NCBI GenBank assembly: GCA_947624795.1
Contig: CANQLY010000010.1
Coordinates: 1 to 32,007, forward strand
Source of the DNA: an uncultured Marinospirillum sp.
GTDB taxonomy: Bacteria; Pseudomonadota; Gammaproteobacteria; Pseudomonadales; Halomonadaceae
Reading direction: 5' to 3'
DNA length: 32,007 nucleotides
Shown: in pieces, positions 9,405 to 17,161 of the stretch
Layout: every line of letters begins with the position of its first letter
How positions within the stretch are numbered: position 1 is the first letter of the stretch
Translations under genes and position numbers: made by a program
The notes under the pieces: model-generated
The model's input: the letters and a program-made list of their open reading frames with translations, nothing else
What the model was told of the DNA's origin: nothing
Databases searched by the model: none

Positions 9405-9821
9405 TTAACGGTGTAATTCCCCTGCCGCTTCGGGTTGATGTAAAATTTCATCGACAACCAAAGCGGCATCTTTGCCATTAGGCATTTGCCAATGCACTTC
9501 TTGCCCTACCCGTGCGCCTAACAAGGCTGCACCTAAGGGCGCTAAAATAGAAATTTGATCGGTTGCTTCAGGGTTTAGATTGCGTGGATAAACCAATTCT
9601 TTTTCTAGCTGAATGCCTGCTTTTAAATCACGAAACTTAACACGGCTGTGCATGCTAACTAAATCTGCAGGCACTTCTTTAGGCGATACAACGTCTGCAT
9701 TATCTAAGCGTTCTGCCAAAGCTTCTGCGACGGGCATTTTTGCGTATTTGTCTTCATCAATCAGTTTTTCTAAACGCCCGTGATCTAGCTCATTCATTAG
9801 TAAATGTAATTTAGCAATCAT
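9405..9821 (-). CDS. rnk: Regulator of nucleoside diphosphate kinase (Rnk)
   Basis: 138 residues matching E. coli Rnk (136) along the whole length: an N-terminal coiled-coil segment (LDHGRLEKLIDED) and a GreA/GreB-like C-terminal FKBP-type domain with VSMHSRVKFRDL, LVYPRNLNPEATDQISILAP, LGAALLGARVGQEVHWQMP and the end QPEAAGEL. Known role: Rnk binds RNA polymerase near the secondary channel region and affects nucleoside diphosphate kinase levels in Pseudomonas. The ATG has a TTGAGG ribosome binding site. Immediately upstream on the same strand is a 16-bp perfect terminator hairpin (9839-9874), leaving no obvious room for a promoter. Confidence 0.94.
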   Translation of the reverse strand: MIAKLHLLMNELDHGRLEKLIDEDKYAKMPVAEALAERLDNADVVSPKEVPADLVSMHSRVKFRDLKAGIQLEKELVYPRNLNPEATDQISILAPLGAALLGARVGQEVHWQMPNGKDAALVVDEILHQPEAAGELHR

Positions 9822-9834
9822 AATTTTACCTCAA

Positions 9835-9874
9835 TAAAAGCACACCCCCGTAACAAATGTTACGGGGGTGTGCT
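9835..9874 (-). terminator. Strong hairpin terminator between the MliC-like lipoprotein gene and rnk
   Basis: The arms AGCACACCCCCGTAAC and GTTACGGGGGTGTGCT form a perfect 16-bp stem around a 4-base loop (9839-9874). Reading on the minus strand it is followed by TTTTATT, so it ends transcripts from 9919-10596 or ilvD. The T tract runs straight into the rnk ribosome binding site. There is no T tract on the plus strand. Confidence 0.85.
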
Positions 9875-9918
9875 GAAATAATGTGTTGTAAATAGGTTAA
9901 TGGTTAAAAGCTTAGTGG

Positions 9919-10596
9919 TTAAAAGCTTTGTCCGCAACCTTGGTAAGTTTTATCTAGGTAGTGTAATTCCACACGGTGAGGAAAAGGCTGACCGGTATGC
10001 ATTTCAATACAAAGAATATTTTCTACCTTGTAATTCAGTGGGTTGCCCTCAGAATCTTTAGCTTGGTGAAGTGTTCTTATTAAGTCCTGCTTAACCACCT
10101 CAGAATCTGTAAACTTTATACGTTGTGTGCCAAAGTTTTGCAAGAGTACCAAATGACCATTTTGCCGAGCTTCAAACGTCCAAGCTGGGTTCTGCCCTGT
10201 TGCTTTTAACACAAGGGCATCAGGTGAGTTATTGGTGCCTGCAATCAATTTAGGTCGCTTAATTTTACCTGCTGTGCCTTGGGTTAGCAGCTGGCAGTTG
10301 TGCCAAGTTTTTTCAGGTGTTGTTATTCTAGCACGCTTGGCTTTATTCCAAAAAGAAGTGCCTTCGTTATTGGCATAACGTGCACCAGAAGCCGCCCTTT
10401 GTTGGGGTAAATTTAACCAGTCAGTCGAGGCCGGTAATTGCAGCCAAAGCTGTTCACCGGCACGGCGACTTTCTATTATATCCCCTTCATCACACTGCCA
10501 AAGAATGGCTTCTGTGGCCTGTTCAAATTTAGGTGCGATAGAGCAACCCACCAGCAGCCCAGCTGCCAGTAGGAGGCTAAACGTTTGTTTAATCAA
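9919..10596 (-). CDS. Lipoprotein with MliC-type lysozyme-inhibitor domain and COG3650-like C-terminal domain
   Basis: The proposed start is a TTG at 10596 overlapping the ilvD stop (TTGATTAA). It gives a classic lipoprotein signal with lipobox LLVG-C at Cys18; the frame is open much further upstream but only antisense-like residues within ilvD would be added. GTG codons slightly upstream are alternatives. Residues about 30-90 (LWQCDEGD, then [20 protein letters not shown]) match the MliC/PliC c-type lysozyme inhibitor pattern, including the S-G-x-[RK]-Y loop and the two cysteines. The C-terminal part ([12 protein letters not shown], then [18 protein letters not shown]) resembles COG3650 envelope proteins. 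Inferred role: envelope defence against host or predator lysozyme. About 225 residues; probably cotranscribed with ilvD. Confidence 0.7.
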   Translation of the reverse strand: MIKQTFSLLLAAGLLVGCSIAPKFEQATEAILWQCDEGDIIESRRAGEQLWLQLPASTDWLNLPQQRAASGARYANNEGTSFWNKAKRARITTPEKTWHNCQLLTQGTAGKIKRPKLIAGTNNSPDALVLKATGQNPAWTFEARQNGHLVLLQNFGTQRIKFTDSEVVKQDLIRTLHQAKDSEGNPLNYKVENILCIEMHTGQPFPHRVELHYLDKTYQGCGQSF

Positions 10597-12421
10597 GCAA
10601 ACTAAGGTCACGTACCGCACCCTTGTCGGCAGAGGTTGCAAGCATGGCATAAGCTTTAAGCGCCGCTGAAACTTTGCGCTGGCGAGGTTTAGCAGGCTTC
10701 CAGCCTTTGGCATCTTGTGCAGCACGGCGTTTAGCCATTTCTTCATCGCTAATTTCAACATTAATGGTGCGGTTAGGAATATCAATTAAGATAGAATCAC
10801 CGTCTTCTACCAAGCCAATAGCGCCGCCTGCTGCAGCCTCAGGGGAGGCATGGCCAATAGAAAGGCCAGACGTGCCGCCTGAAAAACGGCCATCGGTTAA
10901 CAGCGCACAGACTTCACCTAAACCCTTAGATTTAATGTAGCTGGTGGGGTAAAGCATTTCCTGCATACCCGGGCCACCTTTAGGGCCTTCATAGCGAACA
11001 ATAACAACATCACCGGCTTTCACCTTGCCGTCTAACACGTTAGCCACGGCTTCATCTTGTGATTCGGTTACATGCGCTTTGCCGCGGAATACTAAAATTT
11101 CTTCAGCCACGCCAGCGGTTTTAACCACGCAGCCATTTTCAGCCAAGTTGCCGTAAAGTACCGCTAAGCCGCCTTCTAAAGAATAAGCATTGGCTAGGTT
11201 ACGAGTGCAGCCTTTTTCACGGTCTGCATCTAAATTATTCCAGCGAGTGGATTGGCTAAAGGCTTCTTGGGTTGGAATGCCCGCAGGCCCAGCACGGTAG
11301 AACTTTAAAACCTCGGGCGTAGGTTTTCGCATAATATCCCAAGTTTCTAAGGCTTCTGCTAGGGTTTTGCTGTGCACTGTAGGCAGGCTGGTATCTAACA
11401 AACCAGCACGGTCTAATTCACCTAAAATACCAAAAATACCACCGGCACGGTGCACATCTTCAACGTGATAAGCGGGGTTGTTAGGGGCGACTTGGCAAAG
11501 CTGCGGCACGATTTTAGATAAACGGTCGATGTCTTCTAAAGTAAAATCTAACTCTGCTTCTTGCGCTAAAGCTAATAAGTGCAGAATGGTGTTAGTAGAA
11601 CCACCCATCGCTATGTCTAAGGTCATCGCATTATTAAATGCGCCTTTATTGGCAATAGAACGGGGCAAAATAGAATAATCATCTTGCTCGTAATGCTGGC
11701 GCGTAATGGCAACAATTTTTTCACCGGCTTGTTCAAACAAGCGTCGGCGATCAGCGTGGGTTGCCAACATAGTGCCGTTACCCGGTAACGATAAACCCAA
11801 AGCTTCGGTTAAGCAGTTCATGGAATTGGCAGTAAACATACCTGAGCAAGAACCACAGGTAGGGCAAGCAGAACGCTCATATTCAGCCACGTCTTCATCC
11901 GAAGCATCAGAAGCGGCTATAACCATGGCATCAACCAAGTCTAAACGGTTTTCAGACAGCTTAGTTTTACCGGCTTCCATTGGGCCGCCTGAAACAAAAA
12001 TAACTGGAATATTTAAGCGCATAGCAGCCATTAACATTCCGGGGGTAATTTTGTCGCAGTTAGAAATGCACACCATCGCATCGGCGCAGTGGGCGTTAAC
12101 CATGTATTCAACCGAGTCGGCAATTAAATCACGGCTCGGTAAGGAATAGAGCATACCGTCGTGCCCCATAGCGATACCGTCATCCACGGCTATGGTGTTA
12201 AATTCTTTAGCAACGCCACCGGCTTTTTCGATTTCTCTTGCCACCAGTTGCCCCATGTCTTTTAAATGCACGTGGCCTGGCACAAACTGGGTAAACGAGT
12301 TAACCACGGCAATAATGGGTTTTTCAAAATCACCATCTTTCATGCCCGTGGCACGCCACAAAGCACGAGCACCAGCCATATTGCGACCAGCAGTAGTAGT
12401 ACGAGAACGATAAACAGGCAT
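10589..12421 (-). CDS. ilvD: Dihydroxy-acid dehydratase
   Basis: 610 residues, near E. coli IlvD (616), aligning from [20 protein letters not shown] to the C-terminus. Cluster ligands visible are Cys122 in [10 protein letters not shown] and Cys192 in [11 protein letters not shown]; the extra N-terminal Cys of the [2Fe-2S] subgroup is absent (VPGH is found there), as in the oxygen-sensitive E. coli type, so a [4Fe-4S] cluster is likely. Known role: converts dihydroxy acids to 2-keto acids in valine, isoleucine and pantothenate synthesis. It stands apart from other ilv genes. GAGG precedes the ATG; a promoter at 12457-12486 overlaps a palindrome. The 3' end overlaps a lipoprotein gene. Confidence 0.98.
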   Translation of the reverse strand: MPVYRSRTTTAGRNMAGARALWRATGMKDGDFEKPIIAVVNSFTQFVPGHVHLKDMGQLVAREIEKAGGVAKEFNTIAVDDGIAMGHDGMLYSLPSRDLIADSVEYMVNAHCADAMVCISNCDKITPGMLMAAMRLNIPVIFVSGGPMEAGKTKLSENRLDLVDAMVIAASDASDEDVAEYERSACPTCGSCSGMFTANSMNCLTEALGLSLPGNGTMLATHADRRRLFEQAGEKIVAITRQHYEQDDYSILPRSIANKGAFNNAMTLDIAMGGSTNTILHLLALAQEAELDFTLEDIDRLSKIVPQLCQVAPNNPAYHVEDVHRAGGIFGILGELDRAGLLDTSLPTVHSKTLAEALETWDIMRKPTPEVLKFYRAGPAGIPTQEAFSQSTRWNNLDADREKGCTRNLANAYSLEGGLAVLYGNLAENGCVVKTAGVAEEILVFRGKAHVTESQDEAVANVLDGKVKAGDVVIVRYEGPKGGPGMQEMLYPTSYIKSKGLGEVCALLTDGRFSGGTSGLSIGHASPEAAAGGAIGLVEDGDSILIDIPNRTINVEISDEEMAKRRAAQDAKGWKPAKPRQRKVSAALKAYAMLATSADKGAVRDLSLLD

Positions 12422-12456
12422 AGGAAGACCTCAATAAATTGCTAGGTAAAAAAGTA

Positions 12457-12486
12457 ATACTAGCATTCTACTTTTTTACAGCTCAA
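12457..12486 (-). promoter_or_regulatory. Putative sigma70 promoter of ilvD
   Basis: On the minus strand, -35 TTGAGC and -10 TAGTAT are separated by 18 bases, 36 bases before the ilvD ATG. The -35 box forms the end of the palindrome at 12481-12504, so a protein bound there would compete with RNA polymerase. Confidence 0.45.
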
Positions 12487-12504
12487 CTCACTAGTTAGTT
12501 GAGC
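12481..12504. repeat. 24-bp near-perfect palindrome upstream of ilvD (operator candidate)
   Basis: The sequence reads GCTCAACT, CACTAGTT, AGTTGAGC. Twenty-two of 24 positions are self-complementary, with ACTAGT in the centre. There is no T tract, so it is not an intrinsic terminator; its overlap with the ilvD -35 box suggests a repressor operator. No known regulator consensus was recognised. Confidence 0.55.
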
Positions 12505-12567
12505 GATAGGGTTTGAGTTTGATTTTTTGATGAGATGGAAATCGAGGGTTTGGCAGGATAATGAGTT

Positions 12568-12602
12568 AAAACTAAGCTCGTGCAAGGCACGAGCTTAGTT
12601 TT
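12568..12602 (-). terminator. Terminator of the TRL-type lipoprotein gene
   Basis: A perfect 16-bp stem, AAAACTAAGCTCGTGC / GCACGAGCTTAGTTTT, with a 3-base AAG loop. The T-rich arms allow termination in both directions; it lies 8 bases after the stop codon of 12610-12924 on the minus strand. Confidence 0.85.
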
Positions 12603-12609
12603 TAGATTG

Positions 12610-12924
12610 CTAGTTGCCTGTTACGTTGGTGCAAGTTGTGCCAACGAAAGGGTAGAAACCTTTGGTGTGGTAATCAGCAGTTGCTAACTTAGTGATGCCA
12701 CCATCAGCTTTAGCTGCTGCGATAGATGCATCACCTTGGTTAATCAATCCAATAATCGTTGTAGCACAAGCTGAACCTGATTTGCTACCATGAAGTTCAG
12801 TTGCAGTAATAGGTCCTTTAACATCAGTGATTAGGCCTGTACCTACTGGTGAGTAACCAGTTGCACAACCACCAAGTACAAGTAGAGAGCCAAGTGCTGT
12901 TACTGCTACGATTTTTTTCAACAT
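12610..12924 (-). CDS. TRL-like family small lipoprotein
   Basis: 104 residues with a clear lipoprotein signal (MLKKIVAVTALGSLLVLGGC, lipid-modified Cys20). The mature part (YSPVGTGLITDVKGPITATE, GSACATTIIGLINQGDASIAAA, then GITKLATADYHTKGFYPFVG) fits the TRL (tRNA-associated locus) protein family of short glycine/alanine-rich envelope lipoproteins, whose function is unknown. It has its own promoter (12951-12980), AGGA ribosome binding site and terminator, so it is a monocistronic unit that is probably well expressed. No tRNA gene is visible next to it. It borders the pseudogene region. Confidence 0.8.
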   Translation of the reverse strand: MLKKIVAVTALGSLLVLGGCATGYSPVGTGLITDVKGPITATELHGSKSGSACATTIIGLINQGDASIAAAKADGGITKLATADYHTKGFYPFVGTTCTNVTGN

Positions 12925-12950
12925 AATAATGTATCCTGAAAGTTTAATTA

Positions 12951-12980
12951 ATTATATGGAAGTGCTATTTTTAATAGCAA
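12951..12980 (-). promoter_or_regulatory. Putative sigma70 promoter of the TRL lipoprotein gene
   Basis: On the minus strand, -35 TTGCTA and a perfect -10 TATAAT are separated by 18 bases, 27 bases upstream of the start codon. Confidence 0.55.
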
Positions 12981-13097
12981 TGAAAGTATACTGTGCTAAT
13001 AAGCTTAAATACATAAAATTTTTAGAATGTGATTTTTTTAATGTTGTTTTATTTATCTAAAGTTTAGTTGTTTTTTATTTTGATTGATGGTATGGAG

Positions 13098-13290
13098 GAT
13101 GGTTGAAGGCTTTGGTTGTAGTGATGTTGGCTTGTAGAGGATTGCATAAGCGATATTTTTTTGGAACTCCTTACGAATTGGCATACTGGTTTGGATGCTT
13201 CTTGGATAGGATCTACCGCAGACAATAATGGTAGGTGTAATGTTAAAAAATGGAGGTAACTCTGCAATAGATCTACCAAGCTAACATTTA
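13098..13290 (+). pseudogene. Decayed second copy of the DUF4105 gene 3' end
   Basis: This stretch aligns to the 3' part of the intact DUF4105 gene (about 15045-15271). For example 13195-13209 is identical to 15121-15135 (ATGCTTCTTGGATAG), TTTTTTTGGAACTCC resembles TTTGTTTGGGAACCT before it, and ATTTAG before the next start codon is shared. About 60 bases are deleted between, and many substitutions break the frame. Only the 3' end remains; nothing like the 5' part of the gene is seen further upstream. Confidence 0.75.
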
Positions 13291-13292
13291 GT

Positions 13293-13440
13293 ATGGTTAA
13301 AATTCTTAATGCCTGAGCTGCTGCAAAACTGTGGCAGATTTTTTTGACTAGAGGCTAGAAGAAGGTCGGCATATACAAATGCTTAACCAGCTTAAATGGC
13401 GAAGAGAGTTAGTGGTTTGGTTGGAGGTAAGAGTTGAGTA
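13293..13440 (+). pseudogene. Decayed, internally deleted copy of the lipoprotein alpha/beta hydrolase gene
   Basis: It begins with the same start as the intact hydrolase (ATGGTTAAAATTCTT, 13293-13307 = 15272-15286) but stops after seven codons. GCTGCTGCAAAACTGTGGC matches the lipobox region of the intact gene (GCTGCTACAAGGCTGTGGT). From about 13360 it matches the extreme 3' end (AGAAGGTCGGCATATAC versus AGAAGGCAGGCACATAG, then GCTTAAATGGCG versus ACTTAAATGGCG), so about 680 bases encoding the catalytic core are missing. CTTATTAAA after the end is shared too. Confidence 0.8.
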
Positions 13441-13472
13441 GAAATAATGGCTTATTAAATATTATTGATCGT

Positions 13473-13524
13473 TGCAGTTACTTATTAGCTGTATTTAGTA
13501 ACCTAAAGTAACTGCAGTGTTTTT
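13473..13524 (+). terminator. Terminator-like hairpin after the decayed hydrolase copy
   Basis: TGCAGTTACT and AGTAACTGCA form a 10-bp stem with a loop of 24 bases, followed by GTGTTTTTAT. It would stop plus-strand transcripts through the remnant. The large loop lowers confidence. Confidence 0.45.
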
Positions 13525-13535
13525 ATTTACTTGAA

Positions 13536-13680
13536 TTAATGAGTAACACCAGCAAATAAGCCTAAATTACCATCTTGAATATCTAACTCACCTTTGAAGT
13601 CTAGGTTGTCAGCTAACTTATAGCGGGCATAGTTATTAAGACCAAGGTAATCATAATCACCAGTAACTAAACGCAGTGTT
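13536..13680 (-). pseudogene. 3' remnant of a beta-barrel-like gene
   Basis: On the minus strand an open frame of about 48 codons ends in TAA at 13536. It reads as alternating strand-like segments (GATLRLVTGDYDYLG, NNYARYKLADNLDF, GNLGLFAGVTH), typical of a small outer-membrane or periplasmic barrel. The frame has no start, and at about 13680 the sequence changes into the truncated DUF4105 gene of the opposite strand. It is best read as the 3' end of a gene cut by a rearrangement. The original family cannot be named. Confidence 0.55.
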
Positions 13681-13697
13681 GCACCTACCCAGCAAGG

Positions 13698-15290
13698 GTG
13701 GATTGGTTGGCAAGAAGCTTAGATTTAGATATTCCAACTAGAAATTGTGCAGGTTTAGACAAGTGGTTAGGGCAAGTAGATGCTGGCAGCCTGTCGATGA
13801 TTTTCCCTTCGGCCTATATGAACAATGCTTCTTCTATGTTTGGGCATAGCTTTTTAAGGCTAGAAGGTACGGATAGGTTGCGTAAACCAGACTTAGTAGC
13901 CCATGCCATTAATTTTGCCGCTGATGTTAGTGAGGTCGAGGGTGGGTTTTCTTATGCAGTCAAAGGCATGTTTGGCCTTTATCCAGGCTATTTTAGTTTG
14001 CAGCCTTATTATGAAAAAGTAGATGAATATTCTAATTTAGAAAACCGTGACATGTGGGAATACCCTTTAAGCTTAAGTAATGATGGTTTAGAAAGGGTTA
14101 TTTGGCACATGTGGGAATTAGAAAGAGTGCGCTTTGATTATTGGTTCTTTGATGAAAATTGCTCTTATCAGCTTTTAGCTTTGGTTTCAGTGGCTGAAGA
14201 CCACTTAGATTTAACTGATGGCTTTGATTTAAAAGCCCTGCCAGCCGATACCATTCGAGCCTTAGACGAAGCTAATTTAATTGCAGCCGATGCAAAATAT
14301 CGTCCATCCTTTGCAACTAAGCTGTTAAGCATGAGCGAACAGGTGAGTTCTGCTGAATTAACGGCAGCTAAACAACTGGTGTTTGACTATTTACCGCCCA
14401 GTGAATTACTGCTAGATGAAACAGCTAACCCCGCTAAAGTTTATGAACTAGCTTATGAATGGCTGAATTTTCGTTATAGACACCAAGGTGTTAGCCGAGA
14501 TGAAGCGGCTAAACAACTGCATAAACTCTTGGTGGCTCGTTCAAAAGTTAGCCAGAAATCGGGTTTAACTTCGCCTTTAGCACCGACTCTAGCGCCCCAT
14601 GAAGGCCACAAGACAGCCCAGCTAGCACTGAGCCTAGGTCAGCATGAAAACACTCACTATTTACAGTTATCTGCCAAACCTTCTTATCATGGGCGTTACG
14701 ATTCTTTAGGCGGCTATTTGCCCAATGCAGAAATTAATTTGCTAGAACTTAAACTTCGTTTTGATGAAGAGAGCAAAGAAGTGATCCCTTGGCATTTGAA
14801 TATTTTAGAAGTGGGTAATTATTTACAAAGCTCGGCTGTTTTTTCTTTGGCTGCTTGGCGAGTAAAGGCCGAAGTGGGTAGAACTAATCCTCTTGCCGCA
14901 AGTAAAGATGACTGGCGTGGCCGTTTAGGTGGTGGTTATGGCCGAGCTTGGGGAAGCAGCGAAAACTTAATGGGCTTTTTAATGCTAGCGGGCGAACTAG
15001 AAGCTGGGCCTGCCGCTGGGCATTTAAAGTTATCAAAAGAAAATAAAGACTGGGCTTTAGGTGGCGGTGTCAGTGGTGGTTTTGTTTGGGAACCTTTTAC
15101 TAATTGGCGGACTGGCCTAGATGCTTCTTGGATAGACTTTCTGGCAGGTAATGTGGGCACCAGCCTAAAAACGGAAGCAACCTTGCAATGGAATTATCAA
15201 ACCAATCAGTCTTTACGCCTACAAGCTCAGTGGGAAAAGCGCAAAGACAGCAACGGGCAAATGGATTTAGCATGGTTAAAATTCTTTTGA
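13698..15290 (+). CDS. DUF4105 (Lnb N-terminal-type) protein, 5'-truncated, probable pseudogene
   Basis: The 530-residue frame from a GTG start contains an intact DUF4105 domain with its conserved His (MFGHSFLRLE, H50) and Cys (FFDENCSYQLL, C155), a putative papain-like pair, and a C-terminal half rich in beta strands. Family members normally begin with a signal peptide and some 80-110 further residues. Here in-frame homology runs back only to about 13677 (C-T-Y-P-A-R before the GTG), and then the sequence becomes the end of an unrelated minus-strand gene. The export signal is therefore lost and the protein, if made, would stay in the cytoplasm. The rest of the frame is undamaged, so truncation may be recent. 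It overlaps the hydrolase gene by 19 bases. Confidence 0.7.
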   Translation: MDWLARSLDLDIPTRNCAGLDKWLGQVDAGSLSMIFPSAYMNNASSMFGHSFLRLEGTDRLRKPDLVAHAINFAADVSEVEGGFSYAVKGMFGLYPGYFSLQPYYEKVDEYSNLENRDMWEYPLSLSNDGLERVIWHMWELERVRFDYWFFDENCSYQLLALVSVAEDHLDLTDGFDLKALPADTIRALDEANLIAADAKYRPSFATKLLSMSEQVSSAELTAAKQLVFDYLPPSELLLDETANPAKVYELAYEWLNFRYRHQGVSRDEAAKQLHKLLVARSKVSQKSGLTSPLAPTLAPHEGHKTAQLALSLGQHENTHYLQLSAKPSYHGRYDSLGGYLPNAEINLLELKLRFDEESKEVIPWHLNILEVGNYLQSSAVFSLAAWRVKAEVGRTNPLAASKDDWRGRLGGGYGRAWGSSENLMGFLMLAGELEAGPAAGHLKLSKENKDWALGGGVSGGFVWEPFTNWRTGLDASWIDFLAGNVGTSLKTEATLQWNYQTNQSLRLQAQWEKRKDSNGQMDLAWLKFF

Positions 15291-16138
15291 AAATAGTTTT
15301 GGTGCTGCTTGTAACTGGGCTGCTACAAGGCTGTGGTAGCCTTTTTTATTGGCCAGAAGCAGGCTTAAGAGGCACGCCCGACCAGCTAGGCATTGACTAT
15401 CAGCCGGTTGATTTAATCACCGATAACGGCTTAAAACTGCATGGCTGGTGGTTTCCTTCCCGTGTGGCAGAAGAGGCTAAGCCCCAAGGTTTAATTTATT
15501 ATTTACATGGCAACGCAGAAAATATCAGCACGCATTTTATGGGCATGACTTGGGTAACCAATCATGGCTGGGAAGTGTTTATTTTAGATTATCGGGGTTA
15601 TGGTCTTTCTGAAGGTAAACCTAGCATTGCTGGTGTTCACCATGACGCTTACATTGGTTTAAAGTGGGCGCTTGCTAGGGCTAAAGCGCAACAGTTGCCG
15701 CTGGTAGTCTTAGGGCAAAGTATAGGGGGTGCAACGGCGGTGACTTTGGTCGCTAATGCATCAAAAGAAGAGCAGCAGCAAATTAACGGCTTGGTGATAG
15801 ACAGTGCTTTTTCTGGTTATCGGCGAATTGCCAGAGAAAAGCTGAATGAAAGCTGGCTAACTTGGGCTTTTCAATACCCGCTTTCTTTTACAATTACCGA
15901 CCGTTATAGCCCAGAAAAACACCTAAACAAACTACCAGAAGGTTTGCCTTTATTAGTTTTACATAGCTGTGCTGATGAAGTGATCCCCTGTTCGCATAGC
16001 CAACGTATTTATAACCAAGCAGCCGAACCTAAAATCTACCTAGAAGCACAAGAAGGCAGGCACATAGCAATGCTTAGCCAACTTAAATGGCGCAAAGAAT
16101 TAATGGCTTGGTTAGAGGCAGTCAAGTTAAAGTATTAG
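15272..16138 (+). CDS. Lipoprotein alpha/beta hydrolase
   Basis: The start at 15272 is chosen because it yields a lipoprotein signal (MVKILLKIVLVLLVTGLLQG-C, Cys21); the frame is open from 15188 but those residues lie in the overlap with DUF4105. The 288 residues carry alpha/beta-hydrolase marks in order: YLHGNAENIS (oxyanion region), DYRGYGLSEG, nucleophile elbow GQSIGG, VDSAFSGYRRIA, the acidic residue in SCADEVIP and the His in EGRHIAM. It resembles the BEM46/YfhR-like group; the substrate is unknown. Lipidation implies membrane anchoring and an envelope ester substrate (inference). A degraded duplicate lies at 13293-13440. Confidence 0.85.
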   Translation: MVKILLKIVLVLLVTGLLQGCGSLFYWPEAGLRGTPDQLGIDYQPVDLITDNGLKLHGWWFPSRVAEEAKPQGLIYYLHGNAENISTHFMGMTWVTNHGWEVFILDYRGYGLSEGKPSIAGVHHDAYIGLKWALARAKAQQLPLVVLGQSIGGATAVTLVANASKEEQQQINGLVIDSAFSGYRRIAREKLNESWLTWAFQYPLSFTITDRYSPEKHLNKLPEGLPLLVLHSCADEVIPCSHSQRIYNQAAEPKIYLEAQEGRHIAMLSQLKWRKELMAWLEAVKLKY

Positions 16139-16195
16139 CTTATTAAAGTAATACTAAGCTTATTTTTAGGCGACATTAAAAAAAAGGAAAAGAAA

Positions 16196-17161
16196 TTGAA
16201 GAAAATAATTTCCCTAATGGCTGTGATGGCCTTAGCCGGTTGTGCTATACAAACCCCGCAAGTAAAGGATGTTGAATCGGGCGTGTCAACAGAGCAACAG
16301 CGTCAAAAACAATTAGAAATGATGGAAGCTTTGGCACCCAAAAAATTGGCTTTAAAGCGTAAGATTGCCGTGGGTCGATTATCCAATGAGACAAATTATG
16401 GTCGTAGTTTGATGCGCCAAAATGCAGTGGATCAATTAGAAGGCAAGGTAACTGACATGTTCCTTCAGGCGTTGACCAATAGTAATAATTTTTTAATATT
16501 TGAGCGTTCAGACCTTTCATTACTGAAAAAAGAAGCCGATTTAACAGGTCAGAAATTAGACATTGTAGGTGTTGATACCCTAGTTATTGGTTCTTTAACC
16601 CAGTTTGGTCGAGCCACCACAGGTGAAAGGGGCTTCTTTTCTTCATCAAAAAAACAAGAAGCAACGGCGACACTTGATCTGCGTTTAGTCGATGTTAAAA
16701 GTGGCCGAGTGCTTGAATCAGTTACAGGCAGTGGCTCCTCTTCAACTGAACATGCGCGCACCCTAGGGTTTGGTTCAGTGGCAAGTTATGATGGCAGTTT
16801 AAATGACCAAGCCATTGCTGCCGCTGTGACTTCAGCAGTGGATAAAATGACCCGTATTTTTTTAGAAAAACCTTGGACAGCCGATGTGTTAGGCGTTGAA
16901 GACGGTTTGATTTTTATCAGTGGCGGTAAGAGTCAAGGGGTTGATTTAGGCATGAGGTTTGCTATTGAACTGAAAGGGCGTGAAGTTAAATCAAGCACGG
17001 CAGGCACCACTATAACCCTGCCAAATAAACAAATTGCTGAAATTGAAGTTATTAGTTTATTTGGTGATGATGTTCTTAATCAAGGCGCTGCTGCTAGCCT
17101 AGTTCAAGGGTCAATCAATCACTATAAACCTGCTGATATGGTTGTTAAGGAGATTAAATAA
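16196..17161 (+). CDS. CsgG/HfaB family lipoprotein
   Basis: 321 residues from a TTG start with AAGGA upstream; this start gives a lipobox signal MKKIISLMAVMALAG-C (Cys16). The CsgG-like domain is visible as KRKIAVGRLSNETNYG, VTDMFLQALTNSNNFLIFER, DTLVIGSLTQFGR, ATLDLRLVDVKSGRV, QAIAAAVTSAVDKM. Curli CsgG forms an outer-membrane secretion pore, but no csgA/B/E/F genes are here; instead the gene opens a lipoprotein operon with DUF4810 and GNA1162 members, a trio found in several proteobacteria whose joint role is not established. It overlaps the next gene by one base (TAATG). Confidence 0.88.
   Translation: MKKIISLMAVMALAGCAIQTPQVKDVESGVSTEQQRQKQLEMMEALAPKKLALKRKIAVGRLSNETNYGRSLMRQNAVDQLEGKVTDMFLQALTNSNNFLIFERSDLSLLKKEADLTGQKLDIVGVDTLVIGSLTQFGRATTGERGFFSSSKKQEATATLDLRLVDVKSGRVLESVTGSGSSSTEHARTLGFGSVASYDGSLNDQAIAAAVTSAVDKMTRIFLEKPWTADVLGVEDGLIFISGGKSQGVDLGMRFAIELKGREVKSSTAGTTITLPNKQIAEIEVISLFGDDVLNQGAAASLVQGSINHYKPADMVVKEIK

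Noticed and set aside
9919..10785. Longer 288-residue version of the lipoprotein starting inside ilvD
   Set aside because: The extra 63 residues are an out-of-frame reading of the conserved ilvD 3' end and would bury the lipobox signal in the middle of the protein.
13064..13279. 71-residue open frame on the minus strand in the pseudogene region
   Set aside because: It runs antisense to the decayed DUF4105 copy, has no ribosome binding site or recognisable domain, and is explained by that remnant.
16196..17161. CsgG-like protein as evidence of a curli secretion system
   Set aside because: No csgA, csgB, csgD, csgE or csgF gene is visible; the partners are DUF4810 and GNA1162 lipoproteins, a different context.
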